Counted from the stretch's first letter, positions 1 to 13,154 are shown. The stretch is DNA of 64,000 bases from Takifugu bimaculatus (GCA_004026145.2 CP034986.1:14123804-14187803), one strand, 5' to 3'. Made by a program: numbers and translations. The notes: generated by a model not told the origin, from the sequence alone.

Positions 1-289
1 GAGGCGTCACTCCCACATTGACTCCACATCCAGTCGGAACGCATTTAAACTGGCTCACACCTGAAGCAGCTATTTGAATCCAAGTGACAACAATCCTCAC
101 TCGAGCTTCCTGCTGTACGGGACAACAAAGATTTACCACCAGTTTTATTATGGAGGTCATTAACAATGCATCAACCAGACGGCGTTCATCTGACGCCTGT
201 CTGCACCCCAAAATAGCTCTCAGGATCCTCTGGGGACCTCATCATGTTCTGTAAATGCACCATGCACTTTATACATGTCATGTACTATA

Positions 290-423
290 AACCCGGAACT
301 GCTTTTGGTTTGTTGGGCTGTTTATATTTCTGGACTATGTCCTGAGGTGTGTGTGACCTCAGTACCTTTTAAATTGCCCCAACGAGATCAAGAAAGTGAT
401 TAAATTGAATTGAATTGAATTGA
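290..423 (+). mobile_element. probable LINE 3' end with AATTG tail
   Basis: The stretch ending in TTGCCCCAACGAGATCAAG followed by AAGTGATTAAATTGAATTGA and further AATTG units resembles the common 3' end of fish non-LTR retrotransposons, where a short conserved segment precedes a simple-repeat tail. The family assignment comes from memory and the 5' border is uncertain. Confidence 0.45.
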
Positions 424-484
424 GGAACAAATGCGTGTATTTCTACTCATCACTTAATTTTGGAAATCAAATTCAAAGCTGGCA

Positions 485-505
485 GTAATAATAATAATAA
501 TAATA
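485..505. repeat. (TAA)n microsatellite
   Basis: About seven TAA units. Confidence 0.9.
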
Positions 506-1651
506 AAAAGAAAGCTATAGAGTAGTTATCATGGAGTTATTCCTTCTATGGTGTTGGCGTTGGCAGTGAGGCTATTTTAGATATTCAATCTGCACCAGGG
601 GACTTTAGTGTGGGCGCTCTCCCTAACTGTTGTGTGCAGCTTGTTCTTTCTGCGGATTCTTCTCAATAGATTTGAGGGTTTCTTATTGTGGTTTTTGTTC
701 TTTAGCGCAGTATTGGATCAGAGACTTGGCCCTGCTCCATGTCCAACGAGGAGTCCAACTGTGCGTCCACCGGCGCCTGACTGAGGACAAACATGAAGTG
801 GAAACTGGCTGACTGAAAGTATGGCACAAAAGATCACAGCGTGATTAATTCTAATAAATGGGTACGATTCGGGGTAAAATGTCCATCACGTTGACAATTA
901 GATTAATGCTGACCTTTAATTAACAGTTTGATCAAAGCCACTTAGAAACAGCTGTAACTAATGTTCAGTCTAACATTTTAAATTAGGGCTTTATATTTAC
1001 AACACCATTAAAGGTTCTGGACGTCCTTATTTTACAATTACAGTAAATTGACCATTTTTAAAGCTGTTTTTACATCAGCAAAAAATTACGGCCAAATATC
1101 CCAAAGAGACGTTTACCAGGAGTTTAATTCAGGCAGTGCGATGAAGAACGTGGAGGAAGACGCTCTGCATGATAATGTACCTAATGTGCCCAGATAATGC
1201 CAGAGGGCCAGAGGGGATTCCTCCGTGGTCGATCGCGAGATGTTGAAGTTCCTCCAGTGTGGATCCAATTTCATGTTTCATTAGATTCATGCAAACCCAG
1301 ATTGGACATACACAGTACATTACGGGCGATATCTGCCTTTTTAACGGCTTTCTTTTCTCAGATGCTAAATCTGCAGAATAACAAACATGTTTACATATCA
1401 CAGGCGGTCACGAGTTCTGGCTGGATGTGGCTGCAGGCAACAGGAGCCGCGGTCGAGCGTGCGACTATTTGTCTGGACTTTGTACACATGAAATTGCTGC
1501 AGCGAAAACCAAATATCTGAAATTTGTAAATGAGGCCAGTGCTTTGTACTTCAAGCAAAGATGGCTGAAACTAATCAGAAAATGCACTAATTAGGCAGCT
1601 TGTGTCCTGATTTTGAGCTCAGTGAGACTAATCACCCCCCTGCACGCACAC

Positions 1652-1662
1652 TCACTCACTCA

Positions 1663-1719
<57 letters not shown>

Positions 1720-1723
1720 ACAC
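1652..1723. repeat. (TCAC)n/(CA)n microsatellite
   Basis: Compound repeat: a few TCAC units, then about 24 CA units, then a short interrupted CA tail. Confidence 0.95.
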
Positions 1724-3297
1724 TTTGAGGGCTAGGACACAAAAACAAACTAATGCTACTGGCCTCTTTGATCTAAGCTGCTGTGCACCTCATAGTCAGA
1801 GTGGAGCTATCACAGTGTGTTTACAGATGTGTGTTTGTAGTCTGTAAGCCTAAGTGACACTGCAGCACAGCAGGAGCGATTCGTTCTTCCCTTTGCTGAT
1901 GTTAATTAGGCAGAAGGCCATCTACGCCCGGCCAGGAAGGCTGACAACAATCCCTTCTTTGCACAGAGATAAATTAGGTTCCCTGCCGTCTAAACCACAA
2001 CACGTCCCAGCGCCTTAGTTTATGCTCTTATCTAAACCTTTCAATTTTACATTCATTCTCACAGTCAGTATAGAGTGTTCCATCACTGTCGACATGTTGG
2101 AGTCATTGCCAAGGACACTTCTGAAGGAACAGCCGACGGACACAGTTCATGAAGAGATAGATAACGAGCCCTGGTTTGTGCCTATTCACAGTACCTTAAG
2201 GAGCTAAAATGGTGGTCACAAACAGCTTTTGAGCTGTGCCTTCCAACTTGTTCCTCAATGTGAGCCTGATGTTGTTCCTCAGACAAAGTTCTACCACTCA
2301 CAACATCTAGACTCTCAGCACCAACTCCATTCTCTTTACAGTAACTCTGAAAACAAAATCTATTTGTGTAAGAAGAGTCTGGTTTTCACAGCCGTCGTCA
2401 TGGCTATGGCAGCTACCTCCTACAGCCATGTCAAATCATGTGAGTCAGGTTTGAGACGTGACTGAGGCGATGCTTCCGCTCCGACAGCGTCATAACCAAG
2501 CAGCAGTATTTACAGTTAGCTCCTCTCTCTCTGTGGCCATCTGTAAATGCAGTTCAGACAGGCGGTCAATCAGCCCTTTGGCGCTGTGAGCAGAGCGATC
2601 CAGCAAGCGTCGACACTCCACTGTGCCCTCTGCAGCCCAGACGGGTGCGGCACAATGACAGCACGAACACAAAACTGGCACTGCTGGAGCTGATGAATCA
2701 CACTGTGTGGGTGCTGTCTCATAAAAGCCCAGTTTGACTGGCACCCTGCTAAAAATAGTTGAGATTACGTCTGAAAATCGATAGTGCCATGACTTTCATG
2801 GATTTTTTTTTAGATGGATGGAGAGGGAGCACTTCCTCTGTGACTGGTCATTTCACACATACATGCGGTGATCCCAGGGTGATTTCGTGCACAGTGGAAA
2901 CAAAAAAAGACAAACAGCTTGTCTCACACACATGCACGTGTAAAAGAGCATGCAGGCGAGGTAGCTCAGAGGTGAACTCACAGCACTTTATATGAGACGC
3001 ATGGATGCTAGTGAAGAAGACATAATCAGAGACATACTGTGGCTGAAAGGGTGGTTGGGCGGCTGTTGTAGGTGTACCTACAGTAAATAGTGAGAATAAG
3101 TCTGTTTTTTCTTATGTTCTCCACAATAAAGAGGTTTTTAGACAATTCTAGGCTGTACATGAGAGGTTCTTGAGAAGCCAAACTGAGAACAAAAGGAACA
3201 GAAAGCTTAGAACAGTTCACAGTAACAGCCCTGACACCAAAAAGTTTTATTTAACTTGCCTCTCAGATTGGGAACATATAAAGGTGTTTAGTTTTGA

Positions 3298-3316
3298 AAA
3301 TAAATAAATAAATAAA
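3298..3316. repeat. (AAAT)n short microsatellite
   Basis: About five AAAT units in intron 16, some 200 bases from exon 16. Confidence 0.8.
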
Positions 3317-3510
3317 GCTCTAAATTATAGTGCAGAAGCAGTATTTGCCAGAATGACCCGACGTCACCCACAAGCATCAAGATACACCCACAGCAGATGC
3401 TCTCTCCGCAAGCATGAATGACTTGGCAAACATTGACGCACCCTGACTGTAAATCAAAGCCTTCAGTTACTAGAGACAGAGGAATATTACAGCAGAGCAG
3501 AATCACTTAC

Positions 3511-3718
3511 AGGTAGGCAGCCTTGCCCTCCTCCATGTCTTTGCCCTTGCCACTGGTAGCTGTTTTCTTGCTGCAGAGCGTGCGCGTGATGCACATCAGC
3601 AGGCCACAATGACGCAGGAAGAAGCAGCTGACATCCACCACCACGAGGAGCAGCAGCAGCGCTCCCAGGCCCAGGCCCACCACCGTCCCCAGCCCAAGGC
3701 CGCTGAACAGGGATTCTG
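3511..3718 (-). CDS. ncam2: ncam2 exon 16: transmembrane helix and juxtamembrane cysteines
   Basis: 208 bases, phase 1 in and phase 2 out, residues 676-744 plus the first two bases of a Leu codon. It encodes LFSGLGLGTVVGLGLGALLL and the rest of a single membrane helix ending VDVSCFF, then LRHCGLLMCITRTLCSKK, with four cysteines in or near the inner leaflet (in NCAM1 such cysteines are palmitoylated), and DMEEGKAAYL. The acceptor is a tandem TAGCAG, so the exon may start at 3718 or 3715, adding or omitting one Ala. The donor CCT|GTAAGT creates an in-frame TAA if not spliced. The tail exons that should follow were not found. Confidence 0.96.
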
Positions 3719-4599
3719 CTAAGGCAGGGAAGCACAGACACACGAGAGGGAGGGGAGAGGAAAACATCGTTAGCAAGTTTGGACTTCTTCTGTAGCGCAC
3801 GTAGTTGTGTTAGAAGAGGTCAGGTGTGGCGTGAAGAATCAGGAATGTCACAGAGAGACATACAAGCAGGACAGGCTGTACCCGGAACACCACCCACCAC
3901 ATTTTTCCCACTCCGATTTTCTGAAAACAACAGAAAATTCAAAGAATTCCCGGGTGGATGCTAACACCATGACAATCCACAGAACCTCCAGTTTAGGGTA
4001 TCCTTTGCCGAAGGGCTCAATTATTACTGAGATTCCTCAAAGCCACCTCCAGGAAAAAAATGAATTTCAACAGGAAATTTCTCAAACCTGCAGCACTTCG
4101 CTGTGTGATTTGCTTGCATGTGATAAGATTCACAGCTTCTGTTAAGACCTGACCTAGACTGGTGCATTTTACTGGTCGCAATCTTCAGAGCAACACACAT
4201 TCTATCGTGTAGCAGTGTTTAACCTCACGACCTGAGTGAACGCTCCACATCATGTCCTTCAGATCAACACCTCTGGTTCCAGAAGACATTTCTGCTTCCA
4301 ACAATGGTTCAAGGTCACGTCCATCAGCAAGACCGACTCCACCGAGGTTATTTCGCCAGTCTCCGGCTGTGAGCATGCAGAAGCGCTGGAATCTGAGGTT
4401 TAGAATTAAAATGTTCTGCCTGAGCTGACACCACTCTGCCCTCCAGGAACACGCGGAGCAGGCGGGAACCAGCAGCGGAGCTCGACTTGTGTAATGACAA
4501 AATAAAGGTGTCAGAAACTCCATGATGGGCAGAGCTAAACACAGTTTTGTGCCTTAAGTGATTGTAGGGTAGCGCTAACAAAGCCTCTATTGTAGGATC

Positions 4600-5000
4600 A
4601 GTGTTGACAGCTGGAGGTCAGATCTTGCCAGGAGTAATCAGCCACGGAAGACCGAGGCCATGTTTACGCATCAACGTTGTCGCCAGAAGCAGAAAGGTTT
4701 TTCATTTGCGATTTCAGAAGCACTCTGGGTTCTCATGGAGACGGTGTCAAAACCACGCACGTTCGCACGCATCCGCGATAACAACTCAAACAATGGCAGC
4801 CAGCAAGACAGGCCAGGAGTTGGCGATGCTAGTTTGCAGTGAAACAGGTGAAAGCGTGTGCACAGGACTGAGACGTGCTATCAGCATCAGCGTTTTCACC
4901 GAAAACAGCGTTCCCTGTGAACACGGAGATGTAAACGATCGTTACGTTTGCGGATTCACCCCGTGCACCGTTCTCGTGTAAACGAAAGGCGCAGCAGCAG
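4600..5000. mobile_element. possible interspersed repeat, CpG-rich
   Basis: Unusually CpG-rich for its surroundings, with repeated cgtttt/aaacg motifs and GTTTAC near the left (4662) and GTAAAC near the right (4977) in inverted orientation. I recall similar sequence in fish non-autonomous DNA elements, but no family can be named and the borders are approximate. Confidence 0.3.
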
Positions 5001-7668
5001 CGAAACCTGGACATTTTCTGCTTTTTTCTGCATCATGTAAATGGAATCACTGCTATGCGTCGATCTGCTCTTATGTGGGCCACCAGTGAGAAGGGGGAAG
5101 CGCCCAGAGATGGGCGAGCTGTAAAGCTGTGTTTCTGCCGCCTCTGTGTAGGAAGAGATAAGATATCTGAAGGGGTTTGATGGATTATTCACCTGTGCAA
5201 TGAATGGAGCCTTTCTGTTTAATTTTGGATGACAAAAAGAAACAAAGAAGCTTAATTATTTAAAACAGCTATTCAAAAACAACACAGTTCTTCTGGGTGC
5301 GCTTGCATGTTCATCAGCAACGCAACACAAATAGCTGACAAATATCAGACATCCATGAACTTCTCTGGCAGCTCTGTGTGACCCTCAGCTGGACTTGGCC
5401 TGGACCCCCATCAGGTAAATCTAACTGTTAAATGGCGCGTTTCCACTATGTTTAAATATTAAATCAAGTAGAGCACATTTTGTATGGAATATGGTTTCTT
5501 TCTGCCCTAAGATGCACCATACGGACACACAAACTGGGCATAAACGGAGCAATAATGCTGAACAATGGCTCATTGAAGCGGTTTGACAAAACCTGCAGAT
5601 TACAGCAGAGAGGAGACACTTACCAACTCATACTTGCTCCGCTGGAAGCAAGCTCATTTCACACCCGAAAGCATTCTTCCATGTTCTTAACTCTGCAGCC
5701 GAAGGAGGCAAATGGTGAGCCACAAACGCCTCACGGTGATAGCAACTCTAATTAAAACACTGTATTTTCCCAAAACCGGGTTATGGGACTTGAGACTTGC
5801 ATGTTGGATCAATACTTCCTCACAGCTCCAGGCTAAGGTTTCATATCTCACCTTCTAAAGGCTTATCTGAGTTAATTTGCAAAACCGCAGATTCAGAGGT
5901 GGTAAACAACACCTTTCCAGTCCCCACAAAGCAGCCGCAAATTACAGGAGACAAAGGGAATGCTAATCTTTTTCGTTAAGCCACACTCAACCGTTTTTGC
6001 AAAACTGTAGCACCCTCAAGCTTTCACACCGTGTTGAAATTTGTTGCTTCAAACACTCATGACATTGCAAATCACGGGGCTCTTGTAATACCTTAATGCA
6101 GAACAATTGTATTAAGGACAGAAAACAAGCAAGTCGAAAGCAGCAGGTTATGATCAAGTTTCCAGCTTCGCCTGTGTGTCAAATGAATGTTTAATCATAC
6201 AAACAGAGCGCTTTTCATGCACTTCTTTACTTGCAGCGCTTTAGGACATGATGAGACATTCGGGAACACGCCAAGTAGAGATTAGAATTTTACGGTGGCA
6301 CAAAAGTGCAAAACATGCCGAGGGGGACTTGACGGAAGACCAGCCATTGGCTATATTCCAGACACCAAGTACATTTGTATAGATGATTGAAACAACAGCG
6401 TGCTTCTTCTCTCTTCCTTTCAGAAGCCAAGATTGGTACCAGGTGAACTATCTGTAGGGGTCCCAAATGAAAAGAGTGAAAAAGAAAATATTGTAAAAGT
6501 GCCTTTACTGTAAGTCAATATTTATGCACAGATTTTCTACTTCAAACCAGAAACAAGATGCCTTCCACAGTGAAAAAGCTCAGATTTCCACGCAAGGAAT
6601 TAAGGCATGCCGAGCGGCTTAACTTTAAATTTAATAAACAGAGATGAAACGCAGCTGAAGGAATGCGTGGCCTCAAGTCAAACTGCTCAAGTTAGCAACC
6701 AAGGTGCCTTCCAGCACCCAAACACAGCTCGTGAAGAAATGCCACGACGGGAGGAAAACAAGAGGAAATTATGTTTATACATAATATACTGACTTTGGCA
6801 ATCTGCACTGTTCAAAACAAATATTCCTGCGTTGGCCCACAGCGCAGTTGGTGATTTATAATGTCAGAGTGCAGAAAAGCAATGCAGCCCTTCCTATGTG
6901 AGGGTCTCCTTTAGAAAATAGAGGGCAAATGTGCCCTCATCTGAGTGCTGAATGATCATCTGTGATCAATCTGGCGCCAGCGGCGGCTGTGAACATCCTC
7001 ATCCTCCTGTAATAACCCACAGGTCAGAGTGATAAAGTGCCTGCCAGGGCCCCTCTGCAGATGTGCCATGAGTCTGTCAAGAAAAGCTATTTTCTCCTTT
7101 TCTCTAAGACACATAGAAAAACAGGATTTGTCATTTAAAGCTGTCTGATTTTGAAATCATAAAGATGTAAACATTTGCCGCCGCGGAGCAGCTGCAACTT
7201 CAAATGCAATGACGAGTGACCTGCAGGGATCAAGGCTCCGCTGGCATCACTGTGGTTTTAGCCGACTTTTAGCTCTGTGCTAACAAGAACTGAAAAAATA
7301 GTGTTCCTTAAATCATGACAACGCTGTGGCGAGATCAGGCTGAAGACATGGAACCATCAGATTATTTTCACCCAAAACAAGAATAGTTGCTTTTTAAAAG
7401 AATTTGTCATTAAAAAACAAAATATACTTTTTGCCACATATTATTAATAAATAAGCGAGTTCGTCTCCCTTCTTGGGGTTTCATTGTCCACTGGGGAAGA
7501 ATATCCATGCTCAAAGGTGCGCACGTTTGAATGGACATTATGTTTTCTTCCATTCAACAGACAATTTATAACCATCATATGTCTAATAATAACTTCAGAA
7601 ACTGGGTCAGTTTATCATCACTTTCCATCAGCTCCTCTCTTCATTGATGCACATATACAGTATATACA

Positions 7669-7696
7669 GTATATATATATATATATATAGACACAC

Positions 7697-7752
<56 letters not shown>
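7669..7752. repeat. (TA)n(CA)n compound microsatellite
   Basis: About ten TA units (7669-7689) followed by about 30 CA units with a few interruptions to 7752. Confidence 0.95.
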
Positions 7753-7754
<2 letters not shown>

Positions 7755-9240
7755 CAGGGCAGGTCAAGGTAGCCTCTTCCTGTCAGGCCAGGCTCATGTC
7801 TGAGCAAAGCTGACTTGAAACAGTTGACACCACAGACCAACGTGGGTTTGATATCTGTTGTCCGTAATATTGTTGTTGACTCTGGCTACAACACGTGACC
7901 CCGAGATGAGCCAAACCCTCTGTGACACCTGTTTTCTGGCTCTGTAATTATATCTCCATTATTTTTTTGCTCTGTACAGCTTAGTTTATTGGAAGACTGT
8001 TCCACGAGTCACAGCTGAGGAGGCTTTGGCTAGAACCTAAAGATTTTAGGTGACATTTCTGACTGTCTCCCAACAGTAGAAGTGCCGTTCCCTCTCAGCC
8101 AAACTCACAAAGAACCCAGATGTTCCAGCATTGTTGGCAATGAATGCGCAACTCACACAGGATCTTTCCCACTGTGACTCTGGGGCTGGAGCACCAATTG
8201 CATTTTATTCAGGCACTATTTCGTGACGCCTCTGACAAATTTCCCAGTGTTGAAGCTCAGCGAAGAGGCTCCGAGACAAGTGTTTCCAATAAACTTGCAG
8301 CTCAGGATGAGGAAGTAATTTAACATTCTTAGGAGGAGAATGTGTTTGGCTGTCCTTTGTTGTTTTTATGTATTAGCTGTAATTGCAACTTTGATTGTTA
8401 TCACTGCTGTGTTTACCTGGACATCTGGTAGAAATAACTCATTTGTTTGGTGCCACTCGAGTTTCAAAAAACTCTCTAATTCCTGCAAAAACAGAGGCCA
8501 TTAATCCTTGTTTCCCTGCTCTATTAACCCTTTTCCTGACATCATTTGACTGTCGTTGATGTATAGGCCCATTAGCTGTTTCAATCCATTTGTTCAGGAT
8601 TCAGATGTTTATGTGGCACCTGAAGCAATTCACACACATCTCAATTTGACAGTGAAAAGTCATTAGGCCTGAGCCGTGATTGATCGTCTTTCGATTTGAT
8701 CTGAGGGGAAGCGACTGGATTAATGATGTCCTAACAGGCATTCATTGATCAGGCAGAAAGGAGCTACAAGTCTGCAGAGGAATAAATGCAATCATTTCAG
8801 GATATGACTTGTCCAAAATGCTCCTTTTCCACTGGAGGATTTTTTTTGATTTCGCTTTGCAGCATCTAAACCAATGTTTGATTCTTGGGCCGCGAGGTGG
8901 GACACAGATTAACCCATTTTTGGGAACGTCGTGAGAGGAAGCAGATCTGACACCTGGTGAAATGAGCGAAAAACAAAACAAAAAGAAATGAAAGATGCTT
9001 TTCATTTAAAAGGATATGACATTCTTAGAGGAAGAACCGGGAGACTTCAAAGAAGTTTGGTCCATCTTTGGGTAATTGCTGCTTCCAGAAGTGATTAAAG
9101 GACCTCTACCTTGATCTTTAAATATAACATTAAAAGCAGGGAGTCTTTGGAATGAACCAGGGATTACCAAACAAAATAAGCCTGTTTTCAGAGCGTGTGT
9201 TTTGTCATTTTAAGCAATATTCTTTCCAAGTTTTCCTAGT

Positions 9241-9540
9241 TTGACCTGTGCACGTTCTGCTTTCCTTTTTTCTTGCCTGTTGTCACTTCTGCCTGTGTCC
9301 TGTGTCTCATTGTCTCCAGCTCTGTCTTGCATTGATTCCCCAGTCTTTGCTTTGGTCATCGAGTTTGTCTTGTCCCAGTGTTGCTGTCCAAGCTTTGTTT
9401 CCTTGCCTAATCCAGAGTGTATGACTATTTCCACTGTCAATTTAACCTATCTTCGTTTACCTTTTGGTTTATATACTGTGTTGCTTGCCTGACCTCCCCT
9501 GTACCAACCTGTTTCTGCCTTATTAAACGTCTTTTGGATC
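9241..9540 (+). mobile_element. possible retroelement 3' fragment, pyrimidine-rich
   Basis: A 300-base T/C-rich block with recurring tgtcttg, cctgtgtc and ttgcctg words that ends in a cttattaaacg motif. The composition and ending resemble degenerate 3' regions of fish retroelements. This is recognition from memory only. Confidence 0.25.
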
Positions 9541-12472
9541 TCGATCTTTGTTAGAGTTGAGCATTTGCTTCCAGTGAACGGAGCCCGATATATTTTGTAA
9601 AGGTATCGAGGCTATGTTTTAAGGGGACAGATGTGGCCGTAGCTAACGATAGCAGCCTACTAAATGCTACGTGTAGAACAGCCAAGCAGACGCCCAATCG
9701 CTTTTTTTTTTGCCAAAGCAAATGTGGCGATTAATGACGCAGCATGTTTGTGCCATGATTTGAACTTGTTAAAAGAACGCAACACGAGCAGCTGGAGTAA
9801 ATGCACTTCGCCAGGACCACAATGCAGTGCGGTTTTTCCACTTCACTACGTCCCTCTTTTGAGCCGTATAGAGACCCGCAGTGGATGCCATTCAAAGAAA
9901 AATAGTTTTGTGAAACTGTTTGTAATGTAAATTAGTGGTGCTGTGGTAGTTTATAGAACGTTTCAACAAAATAAGGTCTGTTTCCAATACATAGGAAAAC
10001 ATTTGCTCATTTTAAAAAAGAAGCTGTATCGCATAACAGATTTAGAAGATCAAGCAGCTACATCAGGATTATTGAGAAGTCTACTGTTGTGTTAATAGTA
10101 CACAATGTGCCCCCCAAAAAAACATTAAATAAAAACTAAACTCATAAAATATAACACTATTCAAAAATAAAAATGCTGCTTTTCTGTCTCGTTTCTGTTC
10201 AGGCCTAGAAGAAAATCCAGAGATCTCTTTACAGGCCGCCTTAGAAATGACTTTCATTTGCAAAATTTATGAGCGAGTTGATTAATGTAAGGGGCAGCAA
10301 TAAAAAAAGCATTTTCCCACTCTGATTTGTGACTTCATTTTGAGGAAATGTTTGACTTTGGAGAGAAAGTGGAGTAGAGAGAAAACCTTAGATATTAATT
10401 CATGAAGAGCTCTGACAGAAAAAATGGATTAATGGATTTTCTATTTAGAGGGTTTTTGATAAGACCAACAACTCCAAAAATCAACAGAATCATATACGAC
10501 CATACACCTTGGTGAAGTGGGGCTTCACAGAGAAACACAGGTTTTGTTCTGCGTCAATGATGGCTGTTTTTCTTTTACCCCATCTGTCTGCTCTGGCTAA
10601 ACCCGTCACAATGCTGTCCTCCACTGGGGGACCTTTGACCTGGAGGTGCAGGTCAACAGGTGAGTCTTGTCCAGAGGAGTTGGCTGTCCTGTGCTGAGCG
10701 GACGGTTGGTTTCAGCAGATGGACAGCTCTGTTTCTTCCCTGGTCTTTTGTCCTTTAGGTGGACCAACCTCTTCCTCAGAGCGTTGCCAGGCTTGAGTTG
10801 AAAATGAATGCGACGCTTGCTAAAGATGAGTTTTTCGGAAACAGCGAACGGGATGACAGAGTCTTGGCTTTGTTTCTCTGTCCTTGAGCTTCCATTTGTA
10901 CAGCTCCTCTGGACATCAGAGATGAAACATCTACCAGTTTCTTTCACCTCAACGAATTTTGTACTGTGATGACAGACCTTGGAATTGGGATGGTAAACAA
11001 CTAGCCCATTTTTGATTTTAATACTACATTTGCCTTGGAAACAAAACAGCAATGTGTCCCTGCCTGCAACATGAGAGCTGTATTTAAAGACCTTTATCAC
11101 CATCCCAAATATCTGTTCTGCAAAAGAGACATGTGGAGACGCGGTTGTCACACAAGCTGCTTCCTTAAAGGAAAGTAGATAAGCGCATCTGCTAATCAAA
11201 TATGCTCCTCTCATAGATGTGACTTTCAGCTGAAGGTAAGCTTCTGCCAAAATAATGTTTGAGAAAGAGCAAAAGTAAACAAATATATGCACGAGCTGTC
11301 GATGGAGAAAGTGCAAATATTGATTCAAAATGAAAAAAGAAAAGAAAACGTTAAGGAAAGGAGATTAAACTGAAATGTAGGCAAAGGGAGCAATGCATTT
11401 TTGCTTAAAGAACTCTGCGAGGAGGGCAGAAGGTTATGCAGCACTGTACAAACTAAAAATAGAAGGAGGAGGGGGTAAAAAAATCCAATTCAATAGCCTT
11501 CAAATGCATTATACATTGAGGTAGAATTGAGAGAGAAATTGGTTGGTGAGAGATAGAAACACCTATGGTGCAAATCTATTTTTGTGTCGGGGTCTGTGTG
11601 CTTGGACGAGAGTGTCTGTGGGAGAAAGACAGGAAAAAACAAAAGAGAAAGCGACGAAGAGTCAGTCTATAATTGCAAATGGCAGATTTTCACATTTGAT
11701 ATTGCTGATTGAGCTGAATCAAGACCTTCTTCCCCCCTTCAAATTGACTGCAGAAGGGCGATCGATGTTCTGTTGGAGATCATACGACTGGGCATCGCTT
11801 TTGGCTGGAAGAGGTTGTGATTGAAGCTCGCACTTAACGGAAATACTGCAGAAATAAAATGACATGATAAGACTGTAAATTGGAGTGATCTTCTGCTGGA
11901 TTTACTCTGATTTAGTAGAGACTGCAGTGTGGAAAGACCAAGTGTGAGTGATTCTCTGGTGGCTCAAGCTCCCATAAAAGCAGAGCTGTGAGTCCAGCTG
12001 GGGCCAAAAGCTTGCTGGCATGACTCTCCTTCAAAATAGAAGCAAAAAAACAAAACAAGAGAATCCATTTCTGTGTCTCTCGGCTGTGCTCTTTCCTGCG
12101 ATGCACCGCTGTTGGCTAATGAGGGAGGACAGCCAAAGTGAAGTGACCCTCCTTAAGCTTGGCATTTTTCCCCTCACGCTCATGTGCTCATGTTTTCAGT
12201 TTAAAACGCAGCACCCGCTCTCACTGGTACATTTAGCGGGTACAGCAATGACCCAGGCAAACACACGCTCCATCCTAAACAGCAGAAATGGATGTGACAA
12301 CAGGCTAAGAGGGGCAAGCAGGATGGGAGGTCTTCAAGTGGACGTGACTGCAATAGCCCTTTTTTAAAACACCACGTGACTTCCCGCTTGCAGCACCACT
12401 GCATGCTGCCCACGTGCACCATTAGCATGCTAGCCAAAATAACCGAGAGGACCTGAAAATGAGAAGCCTCCT

Positions 12473-12540
12473 GGAACATTAAGCACGAGACAAACAAAGG
12501 TGCAGTTTTCATGAGGCAGAACAGTAACCTTCAACACCGA
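12473..12540 (+). repeat. local direct repeat, copy A
   Basis: Shares acattaagcac, gacaaacaaa and catgaggca in the same order with 12760-12830. Diverged copies about 290 bases apart. Confidence 0.6.
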
Positions 12541-12759
12541 CTCGACACAGAGCTGAGAAAGATGCCCGTGTTTGTGTACTGGCTCGTGTGAGCTGCTGGT
12601 GTTCCGAATGAAAAATGAGCTCGACTAGCCATGCAAAAGCATTTTCTCTTCTTCTGTGCAGAATTGCAAAGCAGCACCATGGGAGAACCGAGGGATGAAG
12701 AGAGGAGGAGGAGGAGAACAGAATGGTATTTTAAAGATGACACTTTTCATCTTTTTTCT

Positions 12760-12830
12760 GGGACATTAAGCACAAAGACAAACAAACACATAAACTTTGC
12801 ATGAGGCACAACTGTGTCCGCAACATGCGG
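12760..12830 (+). repeat. local direct repeat, copy B
   Basis: Diverged counterpart of 12473-12540. Weaker similarity may continue further to the right of each copy. Confidence 0.6.
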
Positions 12831-13148
12831 TAAAAATTCGCTCCACTACCCAAAGACAAGTCTGTGTTGTCTCTAAAAGTACCAGAAATGTACAAGTTAT
12901 CGTGCTAAAAAAAACAAACAACCATAGACAGTTTTTAAATCTAAAGACTGCACACTTTAAAACGAAATTCTATGTTTGCCTTTTAAGTTCACTGAATGTA
13001 AAACACTGGTTGAGTTGACTGGATGATTAAAAAAGTTTCCTCGGCTTTTTAAAAATCACCAAAGTGGAGTTTTTGGAGCACTCCAAACAGAATTCCTAAT
13101 TTAATGACTATGGTTTTACAGCGCATGCAGGAACTACTTAACCCCAGT

Positions 13149-13154
13149 TTTATT
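13149..13154 (-). promoter_or_regulatory. possible polyadenylation signal AATAAA
   Basis: Minus-strand AATAAA, 107 bases downstream of the stop codon of the candidate terminal exon at 13261-13316. The hexamer is common by chance in AT-rich DNA, so its value depends on whether that exon is used. Confidence 0.3.

Larger units (their letters stand above)
1..3510 (-). other. intron 16 region downstream of the membrane exon
   Basis: Non-coding as far as I can see. It holds a LINE-like 3' tail (about 290-423), a TAA repeat (485-505), a CA repeat (1652-1723) and a short AAAT repeat (3298-3316). I looked for the expected NCAM2 tail exons (SKEPIVE and NETTPLTEPE type sequences) on the minus strand and did not see them, so they should lie in the adjacent DNA. 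Confidence 0.7.

Noticed and set aside
3505..3511. TAA immediately after exon 16 as the true end of the protein
   Set aside because: The stop overlaps a consensus donor (CCT|GTAAGT) at the conserved NCAM splice position, and NCAM2 normally continues into a cytoplasmic tail of about 90 residues.
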